Positions 42,124-50,479 of a stretch of DNA of 64,000 nt are shown here, piece after piece. Location: contig NZ_PKMC01000002.1 of the NCBI RefSeq assembly GCF_002849225.1, positions 124,001-188,000 on the forward strand. The letters run 5' to 3'. The stretch comes from Actinomyces sp. UMB0138. Its GTDB lineage: Bacteria > Bacillota > Negativicutes > Veillonellales > Veillonellaceae. A model generated the notes under the pieces. The model did not search any database and was not told the origin of the DNA. It worked only from the letters and a program-made list of their open reading frames with translations. Made by a program: the position numbers and the translations under genes. Position 1 is the stretch's first letter, and every line of letters starts with the position of its first letter.

Positions 42124-44451
42124 ATGATCAATCCTGAGGCACACGCCAGCGAAACCCACCTGAAACGCCTGTTACTGCTGATTGTTGGCATCTCCGGCCT
42201 CTACTTCACCCTAGTTTCAGTACCGCTTGTGGGCGGGCAGATTGACGGCTCCGATCGGGCTATGTCGCGTCTGCTCGTCACCGTCATCGACGTGCCCATG
42301 CTTGTGTGCCTGGTGGCCGCGTGCGCGGTCATCATCACCGATAAGCTGCACCCAGAGTCGAAAATGATCCCCGTCTGGCAGAGGATAATGGATGCCAGCG
42401 CGCGCATCTCCGCATTCTCTACCAGTATCGCGTGCGTGGTCGCCCTCATCTACGGGATCAACCCGGAGAACGACCTGTTCTCGATGAGGCAGACCTCTAA
42501 TCCCCTCCCCTTTATCCTGCACGGGGCCGCCCTGAGCTTGATGTACACAATGCTTACCCTTCGCAAGTGGGTGCTCCCACTGGTGGGGGCGCAAGCATTC
42601 CTGGCCTTCTGCGTGCTGGAACGGTATACCGCAACCCCGGCCAGCCTAGCGCTGATCTTCGTCATCTACGCGGCCCTAATCTCTAGCCCCTACCTTCTGG
42701 CCGAATGGGTGGTGGTCCGGGGAATAGCACTGCACACCAAGAAGCTAGACGACACCCTGGCCCGCCGCGGCAAGGTAGCGCACCACGAAGATCTAGCCGC
42801 CACCAACGCCCGCATCAACGCCCTAGTGCACGACTATGTGATCGCGGTTGCGGTCACCGTCGGGCGCGGCATCAAGGGCGAGGGCGAAAAGGTAGCGCAG
42901 GCCGCAAAGCGCGCTTTAGAGGTGATCTACTCAATTGCCCCGGCAGACCAAGAAACGGTAGAAAGTGACAGCTCCCGGGCCATTTTGGACCTGCCCGAAA
43001 GGTTGGACGCGAACCACCTTTTCTGGATCCTTTCAAACGAAGTTATTTCGCGCGGATTCACCTTTCACATCGCCTCCCTACTGCCCACCATCTTTACTGG
43101 GCAATTGACCTTACTGACGCGACGAATTTTTCGCCGCCCCAACATGTTCGACGGTTCCGCCAGCGCCGATCTGATCCTGGCAGTGCGCGAAGCAATGCGC
43201 AACGTAGAAAAGCACACGCGGGCCACCAAGCGGCAGCTGATTTTGCGCGCCCACCCGTGGCGGAATTCCCAGTTCTCAATCACCATCCAGGACAACGGGC
43301 CCGGATTCGATCCCGCCAAAGCGGGGATGGGCATATTCACCTCGATAGTCTCGCGCATCGAGCGGATCGGCGGCAAAGTACAAATAGAGACGGGACATGG
43401 CAGAGGCACCGCGGTACACCTATTCCTTTCTTACGGGAATATGGCTGCTTCCGGTTCCGCCCGCACCCTGCGACTCGAAGGCTCTACACCCACCTTCACC
43501 AAGGTGCTGCGAGCCTTCACCACCCGCCTCCTGCTACTTCCAATCCCCGTGGTGGCGGCCGTAGCCGGCTACCTCTTCTCTAAGCCCAGCACCAACCCGT
43601 TTTTGCAGGCACTAGCCACTACGTGCGTTATCATCCCGCTTCTAGCCATTGCGCTTTCACCTGCCCAATTCCCCAAAAAGTGGCTGCTTTCCCTGTTCGT
43701 CCCCTGCTACGTGGGCGCTCCGCTGCTAACCGTGTTGGCGGGTTCTACCTACCACCACACGGGGGCAGGCATATACCCCTACACGGTGATGATCGTCCCC
43801 ACCATGTGGTTGGTAATTCGCGACCGCAAACTGATGGCCTGCATTCTGGCCGCCCTAGGGTGCATATGCACCATCATCCCGTACGCCTACCTGGGCTATT
43901 TCACGCACGCACTACTGTGGGCGCTGGTTCACACCGGCGGCATGTCCATGTTCTTCCTACTGACGAAGTACTCCATTGACGGAGTATTCATTTCCATTCA
44001 GGCACACGAAGAAACCCAAGCCCTGTTGAAGGAACGCGGCACAAACGCCCTCGAGATCATCCAGTTGCGTCGCCGCCGCTTTGAAGCAGTACGCGCCGAA
44101 TTGGGCAGCTTCCTTTCCAGGCTCGCCGAGGGCGAAGACCCAACACTACTGCAGGACCAGGCGCGAGTAGTGGAAAATCAGCTGCGCGATTCTATTCGCG
44201 CAGCCGGACTGATGGTGACGCCACTGGTGGGAACCGTGCGAGCCGCCCGCATGCGTGGGGCACATATTCGCCTAATGGACGATTCGGCGGGGAGAAGCGA
44301 TCTTAGCGAGTTGATCAAGATCGCGAACGACCAGATCAGTAAGGCCGGCCCGGACGACACGGTAACGGTGCGCGCGCTGCCGGCCGGGCGCTCTTATACC
44401 GGCACGGTCGTGGTAAACGGAAACGTAATGCAGGCTGGCGGACACAGCTGA
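42124..44451 (+). CDS. Atypical membrane sensor kinase-like protein with two membrane modules
   Basis: 775 residues. Residues 15-215 hold about six membrane helices. A cytoplasmic part follows with a His-Asp pair (LVHDYV, His236) that may serve as the phosphorylated His, and then a HATPase domain: N-box EAMRNVEKH, G1 IQDNGPGFDP, G2 GMGIFTSIVSRI and GHGRGTAVHLFL. After it come five to six more membrane helices (residues about 455-620), then a coiled region with LRRRRFEAVRAELGSFL and a closing domain with VTVRALPAGRSYTGTVVVNG. Two membrane modules flanking the ATPase domain are unusual for DesK/NarL-type kinases. The partner is the Asn54 regulator. Confidence 0.75.
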   Translation: MINPEAHASETHLKRLLLLIVGISGLYFTLVSVPLVGGQIDGSDRAMSRLLVTVIDVPMLVCLVAACAVIITDKLHPESKMIPVWQRIMDASARISAFSTSIACVVALIYGINPENDLFSMRQTSNPLPFILHGAALSLMYTMLTLRKWVLPLVGAQAFLAFCVLERYTATPASLALIFVIYAALISSPYLLAEWVVVRGIALHTKKLDDTLARRGKVAHHEDLAATNARINALVHDYVIAVAVTVGRGIKGEGEKVAQAAKRALEVIYSIAPADQETVESDSSRAILDLPERLDANHLFWILSNEVISRGFTFHIASLLPTIFTGQLTLLTRRIFRRPNMFDGSASADLILAVREAMRNVEKHTRATKRQLILRAHPWRNSQFSITIQDNGPGFDPAKAGMGIFTSIVSRIERIGGKVQIETGHGRGTAVHLFLSYGNMAASGSARTLRLEGSTPTFTKVLRAFTTRLLLLPIPVVAAVAGYLFSKPSTNPFLQALATTCVIIPLLAIALSPAQFPKKWLLSLFVPCYVGAPLLTVLAGSTYHHTGAGIYPYTVMIVPTMWLVIRDRKLMACILAALGCICTIIPYAYLGYFTHALLWALVHTGGMSMFFLLTKYSIDGVFISIQAHEETQALLKERGTNALEIIQLRRRRFEAVRAELGSFLSRLAEGEDPTLLQDQARVVENQLRDSIRAAGLMVTPLVGTVRAARMRGAHIRLMDDSAGRSDLSELIKIANDQISKAGPDDTVTVRALPAGRSYTGTVVVNGNVMQAGGHS

Positions 44452-44533
44452 GCACCTAGGCAAAGGCAAAGAACCGGGGAAATCAGGGCTTTCCCCGATA
44501 GCAGTCTCCTTCCCGTTCTGACACCATTGCATT

Positions 44534-44851
44534 ATGAGCGAGAACTTCGACAATAATCAGCCAAATCCGAATCTAGGCGGTGCGGGCCAGGGCTTCAACA
44601 ACGGCCCGAGCTTTCCCGGTTCCGGCGCCCCCTACTACGGCCAGCAGCAGAATCCAGGTCAAAGCAAGCGGCCCTTCCTTTGGCGCAGCCCTACAGACAA
44701 GTGGGCCGGAGGGGTGTGTGGAGGTCTAGCCGAAAAGACCGGCGTGGATTCAGGACTAATACGCCTAGGATTCCTGGTTCTGTGCTTATCATGGGGCACC
44801 GGTTTCATCCTCTACCTGGCTGGTTTAGCCCTTCCCAAACGGAACTGGTAG
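44534..44851 (+). CDS. PspC-domain membrane protein
   Basis: 105 residues: an Asn/Gly/Gln/Pro-rich disordered N-terminus (about 45 residues), then a PspC domain with KWAGGVCGGLAEKTGVDSGLIRLGFLVL and one or two membrane helices (FILYLAGLALPKRNW). PspC proteins respond to membrane stress, and in actinobacteria they often sit beside NarL/LuxR-type two-component genes, as here. The gene follows the kinase gene after about 80 bases on the same strand. Confidence 0.85.
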   Translation: MSENFDNNQPNPNLGGAGQGFNNGPSFPGSGAPYYGQQQNPGQSKRPFLWRSPTDKWAGGVCGGLAEKTGVDSGLIRLGFLVLCLSWGTGFILYLAGLALPKRNW

Positions 44852-44930
44852 TAACAGAAAAGCGGGCCTGCCTCCGGTGGGAAACCTCTGCGCAACATGC
44901 GGGCGCGGGGGTAAGTGAGACAATGAGGCC

Positions 44931-46325
44931 ATGACTACTTCTAAAGACGCATTTACTAAAGCTCAAGTAGCAATCCCCGGCGGGGTAAACTCGCCCGTCC
45001 GCGCTTTCGGTGCCGTAGGCGGAACACCCCGTTTCATCCGGAAAGCGCAGGGCCCCTACGTGTGGGACGACGAGGGCAACAAATACGTCGACCTGGTGTG
45101 CACCTGGGGACCGTCACTACTAGGACACGCCCACCCCGAAGTAATCGAGGCCGTGCGCGAAGCAGCGAAGAACGGCCTCAGCTTTGGCGCTCCCACTGAC
45201 ACTGAAACGGCACTGGCTAACGCCATTACTGCGCGCGTGCCCGCTGCCGAAAAGGTACGCATGGTATCTACAGGCACCGAAGCCACCATGACCGCTATCC
45301 GCTTAGCCCGCGGATACACGGGCCGCGACATGATCGTAAAGTTCGCAGGCTGTTACCACGGACATTCAGATGGGCTGCTAGCAGCAGCCGGGTCCGGCGT
45401 GGCCACTCAGGGGTTGCCGGGTAGTGCCGGCGTTCCTGCAGGCACCACAGCCGACACCATTGTGCTGCCCTACAACGATGCGGATGCTCTGCGTGAGGCG
45501 TTCGCGAAGTACGGGGACAAGATCGCTTGTGTGATCACTGAATCTTCGCCCGCAAACATGGGCATCGTGCCGCCAGTTGCCGATTTCAATCAGGTGATCC
45601 GCGAAGTTACTGCGGACGCGGGCGCGCTGATGATCATGGACGAGGTCCTTACCGGCTTCCGCGTTTCTGGTGCCGGATTCTGGGGTTGGGAGGCCGGTTA
45701 CAAGCCTGCTCTGCCCGCAACTCTTCCCGAGGCTGCACTTGAGGGCGCGGATGCGCGCGGGCAGTGGGTGGAAGAGCAGTTGAAGGGAGCAAGCTACAGC
45801 CCCGACATCTTCACCTTCGGCAAGGTTGTCGGCGGCGGCATGCCGCTGGCCGCACTTGGCGCGAGGGCGGAAATGATGGATTACTTGGCTCCGCTTGGTC
45901 CCGTCTACCAGGCGGGTACGCTGTCGGGTAACCCGTTGGCCACAGCTGCCGGGCTCAAGACTTTGCAGCTTGCTGACCAGGGAGTTTACGACCATGTGGA
46001 CAAGGTTTCTGCCCAGCTGCAACAGGCGTTGCGGGACTCCTTAGAAGCCGAGGGCGTGCCCTACACCCTGAATTCTGTAGGGAACCTGTTCAGCCTGTTC
46101 ATGGGCCAGAACGTTGCGGGCGGAGTGCGCAACTATGACGAGTCCAAGTCGCAGGACGAAGCGCGCTACACCGCCTTCTTCCATTCGATGCTCGATGCCG
46201 GGGTAGCGTTGCCGCCCTCGTGCTTTGAGGCTTGGTTCCTTTCCGCTGCGCATGACGAAGAGGCCATGAACGTCATCTTCGACGCGATCCCTGGCGCTGC
46301 CCGCGCCGCCGCGCAGGCTAAATAG
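44931..46325 (+). CDS. hemL: Glutamate-1-semialdehyde 2,1-aminomutase
   Basis: 464 residues, PLP-dependent, which makes 5-aminolevulinate from the HemA product. PGGVNSPVRAFGAVGG near the start, STGTEATMTAIRLARG, the PLP-binding IMDEVLTGFRVS and Lys in FTFGKVVGGGMPLAAL are seen. About 28 residues (PALPATLPEAALEGADARGQ and following, DNA 45709-45795) are inserted between FRVSGAGFWGWEAG and the PLP Lys block, where relatives have a short loop, so it is longer than the usual ~430. GAGG precedes ATG 44931. A strong hairpin terminator follows. Confidence 0.95.
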   Translation: MTTSKDAFTKAQVAIPGGVNSPVRAFGAVGGTPRFIRKAQGPYVWDDEGNKYVDLVCTWGPSLLGHAHPEVIEAVREAAKNGLSFGAPTDTETALANAITARVPAAEKVRMVSTGTEATMTAIRLARGYTGRDMIVKFAGCYHGHSDGLLAAAGSGVATQGLPGSAGVPAGTTADTIVLPYNDADALREAFAKYGDKIACVITESSPANMGIVPPVADFNQVIREVTADAGALMIMDEVLTGFRVSGAGFWGWEAGYKPALPATLPEAALEGADARGQWVEEQLKGASYSPDIFTFGKVVGGGMPLAALGARAEMMDYLAPLGPVYQAGTLSGNPLATAAGLKTLQLADQGVYDHVDKVSAQLQQALRDSLEAEGVPYTLNSVGNLFSLFMGQNVAGGVRNYDESKSQDEARYTAFFHSMLDAGVALPPSCFEAWFLSAAHDEEAMNVIFDAIPGAARAAAQAK

Positions 46326-46341
46326 GCCAGACCCTTTCTTC

Positions 46342-46402
46342 CCGCCAGTCCCGACTGCTTCCTCCACGGAGGTAAAGGCAGCTTCGGGGCTGGCGGCTTT
46401 TA
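46342..46402 (+). terminator. Terminator of hemL
   Basis: CCGCCAGTCCCGA (46342-46354) pairs with TCGGGGCTGGCGG (46384-46396) with a single G-T wobble, enclosing a small inner hairpin, and is followed by CTTTT. It lies 16 bases after the hemL stop. Confidence 0.75.
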
Positions 46403-46443
46403 ATAATCTTTCAAAATTACGGTTCACAAGGAGTCGCTAATCT

Positions 46444-46466
46444 GCTACCTTGTTAAACAAGGTAGC
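46444..46466. promoter_or_regulatory. 23-bp palindrome, probable PadR operator
   Basis: GCTACCTTGTT-A-AACAAGGTAGC is perfect over both 11-base arms. It lies 22 bases upstream of the padR ATG. Long TACCTTG-type palindromes immediately before padR genes are typical PadR operators, so autoregulation of this operon is likely. Confidence 0.75.
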
Positions 46467-46487
46467 TGGTACTGCAAGGAAGTGGCT

Positions 46488-46811
46488 ATGGCTGAATCGC
46501 AACTACGTCGAGGAATCGTGGAACTAGCCGTAATGGGCACGTTAAGAAACCACCAAGCTTACGGCGGCGCGCTTATCACGCTACTGAAGGAACAAGCTGG
46601 ACTGGAAGTCTCAGAAGGGACGCTCTACCCGCTCCTGACCCGCATGCACAAAAGCGGCCTAGTGAAAACCAAATGGGAACCATCCCCGGCCGGCCCACCA
46701 CGCAAAATCTATTCACTGACGGCAAAGGGAATCGACCGCCTGAATCATCTATATAGCGAGTGGCAAGACCTGGCCCACGCAATCGACCTCATTATGAAAG
46801 GACACCAATGA
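46488..46811 (+). CDS. PadR-family transcriptional regulator
   Basis: 107 residues of the PadR winged-helix family: RRGIVELAVMGTLRNHQAYGGALI, then SEGTLYPLLTRMHKSGLVKTKW (recognition helix and wing) and KIYSLTAKGIDRLNHLYSEW. It usually represses a membrane transporter gene set and is released by toxic ligands. ATG 46488 follows AAGGA; GTG 46482 is in frame but less well placed. Its stop overlaps the next gene (ATGA). Confidence 0.9.
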   Translation: MAESQLRRGIVELAVMGTLRNHQAYGGALITLLKEQAGLEVSEGTLYPLLTRMHKSGLVKTKWEPSPAGPPRKIYSLTAKGIDRLNHLYSEWQDLAHAIDLIMKGHQ

Positions 46812-47458
46812 GCCTTCAGAAGCAGACAAAAATTTTCGGCATCCCACTCAGCACCGCCCTAAACGATGAGGCATTTCTGCGGACCTTCGAACCCGAAAAT
46901 CCCGCCCTCTTTGTGCGCAAACCCGTGGGGCTAGGGTGGGATCTGAACGTCGGTGCGGTAGCGGTTAAACTAGGCTTGATCAGGCCAGACGATTCACTGG
47001 GCGACCTCCGGGAATACATTTGTCCACAAGTCGCGAAGGCACTTTCTGCCGCTCCTGTCGCGGCTGCCGCAGCTACCTGCATTGCGGCCGCCACCCTGTC
47101 CAGAGGGCGAAACCTTGCTTCTGGATGGGACTGGCGCGGCAGGCCACGCGGTTTCACCCGCGGGGTACGGGCCACCCTCCCCCATGCGGTCGTAGCGATC
47201 GCAGCTGCAGCAGCGACACTTCGCGCAAAAGACGAGGGTGCAGACGTAGCCGCGAGCGCCCGCGCACTAGGCATCCAAACCACTGCGGCTCTGCTACTTC
47301 GGGCAGCCGTTACTTCCAGGACAGGCAAGAGCAATCCCGCAGTATTCGCAGCACTTGCAGCCTATCCGCTAGTGAGCACAAGCATTTTAGTTTCCGTTGT
47401 CCGACACGGACTAAAACGCGTGCAACTATCCCTAGCTAAAGAAGAAGGAGAACGCTGA
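46808..47458 (+). CDS. DUF5808-domain membrane protein
   Basis: 216 residues. The N-terminal segment DEAFLRTFEPENPALFVRKPVGLGWDLNVG fits DUF5808, a short domain often joined to membrane proteins of PadR/GntR-linked transporter operons. Hydrophobic Ala-rich helices follow (about residues 75-100, 130-150, 170-195). ATG 46808 overlaps the padR stop by four bases; an upstream in-frame ATG lies inside padR. Role unknown; in the operon it may be an accessory to the ABC transporter. Confidence 0.7.
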   Translation: MSLQKQTKIFGIPLSTALNDEAFLRTFEPENPALFVRKPVGLGWDLNVGAVAVKLGLIRPDDSLGDLREYICPQVAKALSAAPVAAAAATCIAAATLSRGRNLASGWDWRGRPRGFTRGVRATLPHAVVAIAAAAATLRAKDEGADVAASARALGIQTTAALLLRAAVTSRTGKSNPAVFAALAAYPLVSTSILVSVVRHGLKRVQLSLAKEEGER

Positions 47459-47709
47459 TGAGCGGCATCGAAAAACTGCAGGCACTGCCCGTGGCAACAC
47501 AGGTAACCATCGGCGTTCTATTGCTGGTACAAATCGCCCTCATGATCACAGCGCTAGTAGTGCTGGCGCGCACACAACAGCCAGTAAAGGGCTTGCCGCG
47601 CGGAGTTTGGCTAGTCGTTATATTGCTAGGGCAACTCCTAGGCCCCATCATCTTTCTTGCCCTTGCCTACCTACATAACAGGGATCAACGCGAAAAAAGA
47701 AAGGAATGA
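47458..47709 (+). CDS. PLDc_N-domain small membrane protein
   Basis: 83 residues with two membrane helices (about residues 16-40 and 52-72), and between them TQQPVKGLPRGVWLVVILLGQLLGPIIFLAL, which matches the PLDc_N domain, a two-helix module found alone or before cardiolipin synthases and common in ABC transporter operons. The ATG overlaps the preceding stop (TGATG). Its function as a solo protein is not known. Confidence 0.8.
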   Translation: MSGIEKLQALPVATQVTIGVLLLVQIALMITALVVLARTQQPVKGLPRGVWLVVILLGQLLGPIIFLALAYLHNRDQREKRKE

Positions 47710-47808
47710 ACTAGCTGCAGTGGCGCCCTCGACAAAGGAGGCACCTGCCGACGACCAACGGAAGGCAAACGTCTCCACCACAATTGACCACCTGTATGGG
47801 GGTCAGTC

Positions 47809-48645
47809 GTGAGTGAGCTAGCCATAAAAACTACCGAACTGAGTAAGTCCTACAAAGACAAGCAGATCCTCAAAGGCATCAATCTGGCCGTACCTACGGG
47901 GGCTTGTTATGGCTTTATCGGCGCAAATGGCGCGGGAAAAACAACCACCATCCGCATACTGTTGGGGCTCGCCTCTGCCAGTTCCGGGCAGGTGGAAGTA
48001 TTGGGACATTCCCGAGGGCGACTCCCCGCACGGCCCGTAGCTGGCGTTTCGTATCTACCGGATGTGCCCCAACTAAGCCCGTGGCTAGGCCCGAAAGATG
48101 CGCTGATCATGCTGGCAGGGCTGGCTGGCCTGGAACGCGAGCAAGCGGCAGAGCAAGCAAATGACCTATTGGACCTGGTTGGGTTAAGAGCCGCCCGCGG
48201 CAAGATCGGCAATTTTTCGCGCGGCATGAAGCAGCGGCTCGGCATTGCGGCTGCCCTGGTGGGAGCCCCGAAATTGTTGATCCTGGATGAGCCCGCAAGC
48301 GCCCTCGATCCGATGGGGCGGGCCGACGTGCTGGCAATTTTGCGGCAGTTGAAGGGGCGGGCCACTGTGCTGTTTTCGTCGCATCAGCTCTCTGACGTGC
48401 AGGGCGTGTGCACGCACGTGGGGATTTTGCATGACGGAAAGCTGCGGGCGCAGGGGCGTTTAGCGGATTTGCTTGAGGAGGCCGCGGCCAAAGGGGAACG
48501 CACTTTTTCCGTGCGTATTGCAGCCGAGCAGGTCGAACGCTTCAAGCAACGGATGCAGCAAGATTTTCCCACCGCGCAAATAGGCGCGGGCGAAGAAGCG
48601 CTCCAGAATGCCTACGAATATTTCACGGGGACTACCAATGAGTGA
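47809..48645 (+). CDS. ABC transporter ATP-binding protein
   Basis: 278 residues: Walker A GANGAGKTTTIRILLG, Q-loop region, signature FSRGMKQRLG (S-R-G for S-G-G), Walker B LLILDEPASALDP and the H-loop SSHQLSD. It is a CcmA/NatA-type exporter ATPase with a C-terminal extension. GTG 47809 has GGGGGT upstream at short spacing. It overlaps the next gene (permease) by eight bases. Confidence 0.92.
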   Translation: MSELAIKTTELSKSYKDKQILKGINLAVPTGACYGFIGANGAGKTTTIRILLGLASASSGQVEVLGHSRGRLPARPVAGVSYLPDVPQLSPWLGPKDALIMLAGLAGLEREQAAEQANDLLDLVGLRAARGKIGNFSRGMKQRLGIAAALVGAPKLLILDEPASALDPMGRADVLAILRQLKGRATVLFSSHQLSDVQGVCTHVGILHDGKLRAQGRLADLLEEAAAKGERTFSVRIAAEQVERFKQRMQQDFPTAQIGAGEEALQNAYEYFTGTTNE

Positions 48646-49459
48646 ACAATCTAAAACCACCCAGTTGACCGGATTTTTTACCATGACCAGAGTTGAGGTC
48701 GGCAGGCTCGTACATTCACCTAGTTTGTGGCTACTTTGCGGCGTGGGCATTTTCATGGCACTACTGTCACCCCTAACAGCCAAATATGCGCCCCAAATTC
48801 TGGATGCGCTGGTGGGATCTTCTAATAAGGGCGCGGCCGCTGGTCTTCCTTTGCCAGATCCTTCCTGGCAGCAGGCGGGGGCGCAATGGATGAAGAATCT
48901 GGGGCAGGTTTTTAGTTTCGTGCTAATTCTTGCCTCTGCAGCCTTCATTTCTGCCGGGCAGGGTAACTGGCCGTTTTTCTTGTCGCGGCGGGTAGGTAGA
49001 GCCGGGTTGCGTTTGGGGACACTCGTGAGCTTGTTGCTTGGCGCTGCGGTTTTGTTTGCATTTGCTACCGGGGTTTTCGTTTTATTGACTAGGGCGATCT
49101 GGAAGCAGACGCGTGTATCTGCCCTGCTAGGTGGGAGCTGTGTTTGGGCAGTGTTCGCATTCATTCTGCTGGCTGCCGTGTTTTTTGGGGCTAATCTGGG
49201 CGGCGGGTCCAGGTCTGGGGGTACCGGAATGGGAGCCGGCGTCGGCAGTGGATTTGCAGCATACCTACTGCTCACTTTGGGCGGATTCTGGCCCTGGGGA
49301 GCGAAACATACGCTGCTCGGAATACCTGATTTAGCGGGAAAGGTAACTTCACACAGCACCCACGCCGCACTCACCTGGCCACTTCTGAGCGGCATAGTAG
49401 TCGCCCTCTTGCTAATCGGCATGGGGACTGTTCGGTTCTGTCGCAAAGAGTTGGACTGA
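48638..49459 (+). CDS. ABC transporter permease, ABC-2 type
   Basis: 273 residues with five or six hydrophobic segments and glycine-rich loops (GGGSRSGGTGMGAGVGSG). The architecture fits the permease partner of the ATPase before it: an N-terminal cytoplasmic stretch, a helix near residue 25, an extracellular Ser/Gly/Pro-rich loop, then more helices. ATG 48638 lies inside the ATPase gene; it is the last gene of the PadR operon. What it exports is not visible, but the bacteriocin-like genes immediately downstream make a peptide or immunity role possible. Confidence 0.8.
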   Translation: MSEQSKTTQLTGFFTMTRVEVGRLVHSPSLWLLCGVGIFMALLSPLTAKYAPQILDALVGSSNKGAAAGLPLPDPSWQQAGAQWMKNLGQVFSFVLILASAAFISAGQGNWPFFLSRRVGRAGLRLGTLVSLLLGAAVLFAFATGVFVLLTRAIWKQTRVSALLGGSCVWAVFAFILLAAVFFGANLGGGSRSGGTGMGAGVGSGFAAYLLLTLGGFWPWGAKHTLLGIPDLAGKVTSHSTHAALTWPLLSGIVVALLLIGMGTVRFCRKELD

Positions 49460-49493
49460 CCGGAAAAGTGCGGGACCCGGAAACATTCGAACT

Positions 49494-49833
49494 ATGGAAA
49501 CAGAAGAATCTTTTTCTTGGAAGCGATCATTTGTCACCAAAGTAGAGCATTGGAGCATGTGCCTGGGGAATATCAAAAGCTGTTGCGTCTAACGTCTTCG
49601 TCTTTTCAAGAGTCCTAAAAATAAAGAAGGTATTGAAAGTAGCTGGAGGTGCAAAAGCCCTGGCTAGTAAGGCAATAGCCGCATATAAGGCTGCTCGCGC
49701 CGCAAATAAGTCTAAGGGCGCCGCAATCGCGGCTGCAAGCGAGGTGGTTGAAGCCAGTGGAGGTGAACAAGCAGTCTCGCTAATGCTGGAACTGTTCAGC
49801 TTAGATAGCGTAGTAAGCGGATGTTTCTTATAG
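49494..49833 (+). pseudogene. Bacteriocin-like small protein gene, apparently frameshifted
   Basis: Two overlapping frames read as one interrupted gene. From ATG 49494 the first frame gives METEESFSWKRSFVTKV before running on to a stop at 49592. From 49546 the next frame, with no start codon, reads SIGACAWGISKAVASNVFVF and continues through VLKVAGGAKALASKAIAAY to end SVVSGCFL at 49833. Joined, this is about 112 residues: a short leader-like head, a Gly/Ala-rich amphipathic core with Lys, and Cys near both ends, like small secreted bacteriocins. No ribosome binding site is good, and a TTG at 49633 could start the tail alone. Either a single-base error, a frameshift mutation, or slippage explains it. 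Confidence 0.5.
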
Positions 49834-49848
49834 ATTGGATGGTGCTAA

Positions 49849-50052
49849 ATGGTAGAAAATAGCCAGTATTACGATTCTTCGCACCCCGGCCAACCGCCGA
49901 AACCCAAGAAGGAATCGAGTAAGCCAGAAGAAGGTTACTTTACCCTTGGACTGATCACCATCTGCGCAATGACCGTCCTGGGGTGGCTGCCTTGGCCGTG
50001 GTGCCTACTTGGCCATAACCTCAAAACTGGTTGCTTCATGGGAACCTTATAG
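49849..50052 (+). CDS. Small one- or two-helix membrane protein after the bacteriocin-like gene
   Basis: 67 residues: a polar, Pro/Lys/Ser-rich cytoplasmic head (about 30 residues), then a hydrophobic region YFTLGLITICAMTVLGWLPW and a tail with Cys ending KTGCFMGTL. The SGCFL end of the gene before and TGCFM here are similar. ATG 49849 follows GGATGG. Small membrane proteins next to bacteriocin genes are often immunity proteins; that is inference. The region is visibly less GC-rich than the flanking genes. Confidence 0.5.
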   Translation: MVENSQYYDSSHPGQPPKPKKESSKPEEGYFTLGLITICAMTVLGWLPWPWCLLGHNLKTGCFMGTL

Positions 50053-50479
50053 AGTCAATCTTATTGAGGTCTTTACAGTGGAACGTTAAGTACCTCCTAC
50101 CGGCAAAGGACTCCAACCCTAAACGAAGGCCACATGCTGACGTGCTCTGATCCATAACCTGCACTTTCAGCTGGTAAAGTCACATGATGCGGCCACTGGG
50201 ACACCCTAGCGGCTCTCTGCCGACCAATTACGACCTGTCCACGTCATAATTTTACAAGTTTATTCACTACAACCATTCTGCATCCCCTCACGATGATGTC
50301 TTCATTACTAGACAAACAGCTATATGAGAATTGGGCCGGACAGTGACCCACAAAAACACCATGATGCGCGCGAGACGAATCGGGTTATTGACCCCATAAG
50401 CAGACAGCAACTTAAACTGCTTCATAGATAGCAACGCCCCCTTCCATGCCCCCTCGGCATATGGAAACAAGCAGCCGGG
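50053..50479. other. Gene-poor, lower-GC spacer
   Basis: About 430 bases with no supportable gene. A minus-strand frame of 60 codons (50288-50470) reads KGALLSMKQFKLLSAYGVNN, which could be a scrap of a permease or transposase-like protein, but I recognise no family and it has no ribosome binding site. Composition resembles the bacteriocin-like island, so this is probably its decayed right flank. Confidence 0.4.

Noticed and set aside
49494..49592. 32-codon peptide ending KSCCV read as a lanthipeptide precursor
   Set aside because: No lanthipeptide synthetase or protease gene is within the window, and the downstream frame explains the region better as an interrupted larger bacteriocin-like gene.
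50288..50470. 60-codon minus-strand ORF with membrane-like text
   Set aside because: No recognisable family, no ribosome binding site, and it lies in a lower-GC spacer where chance frames are common.
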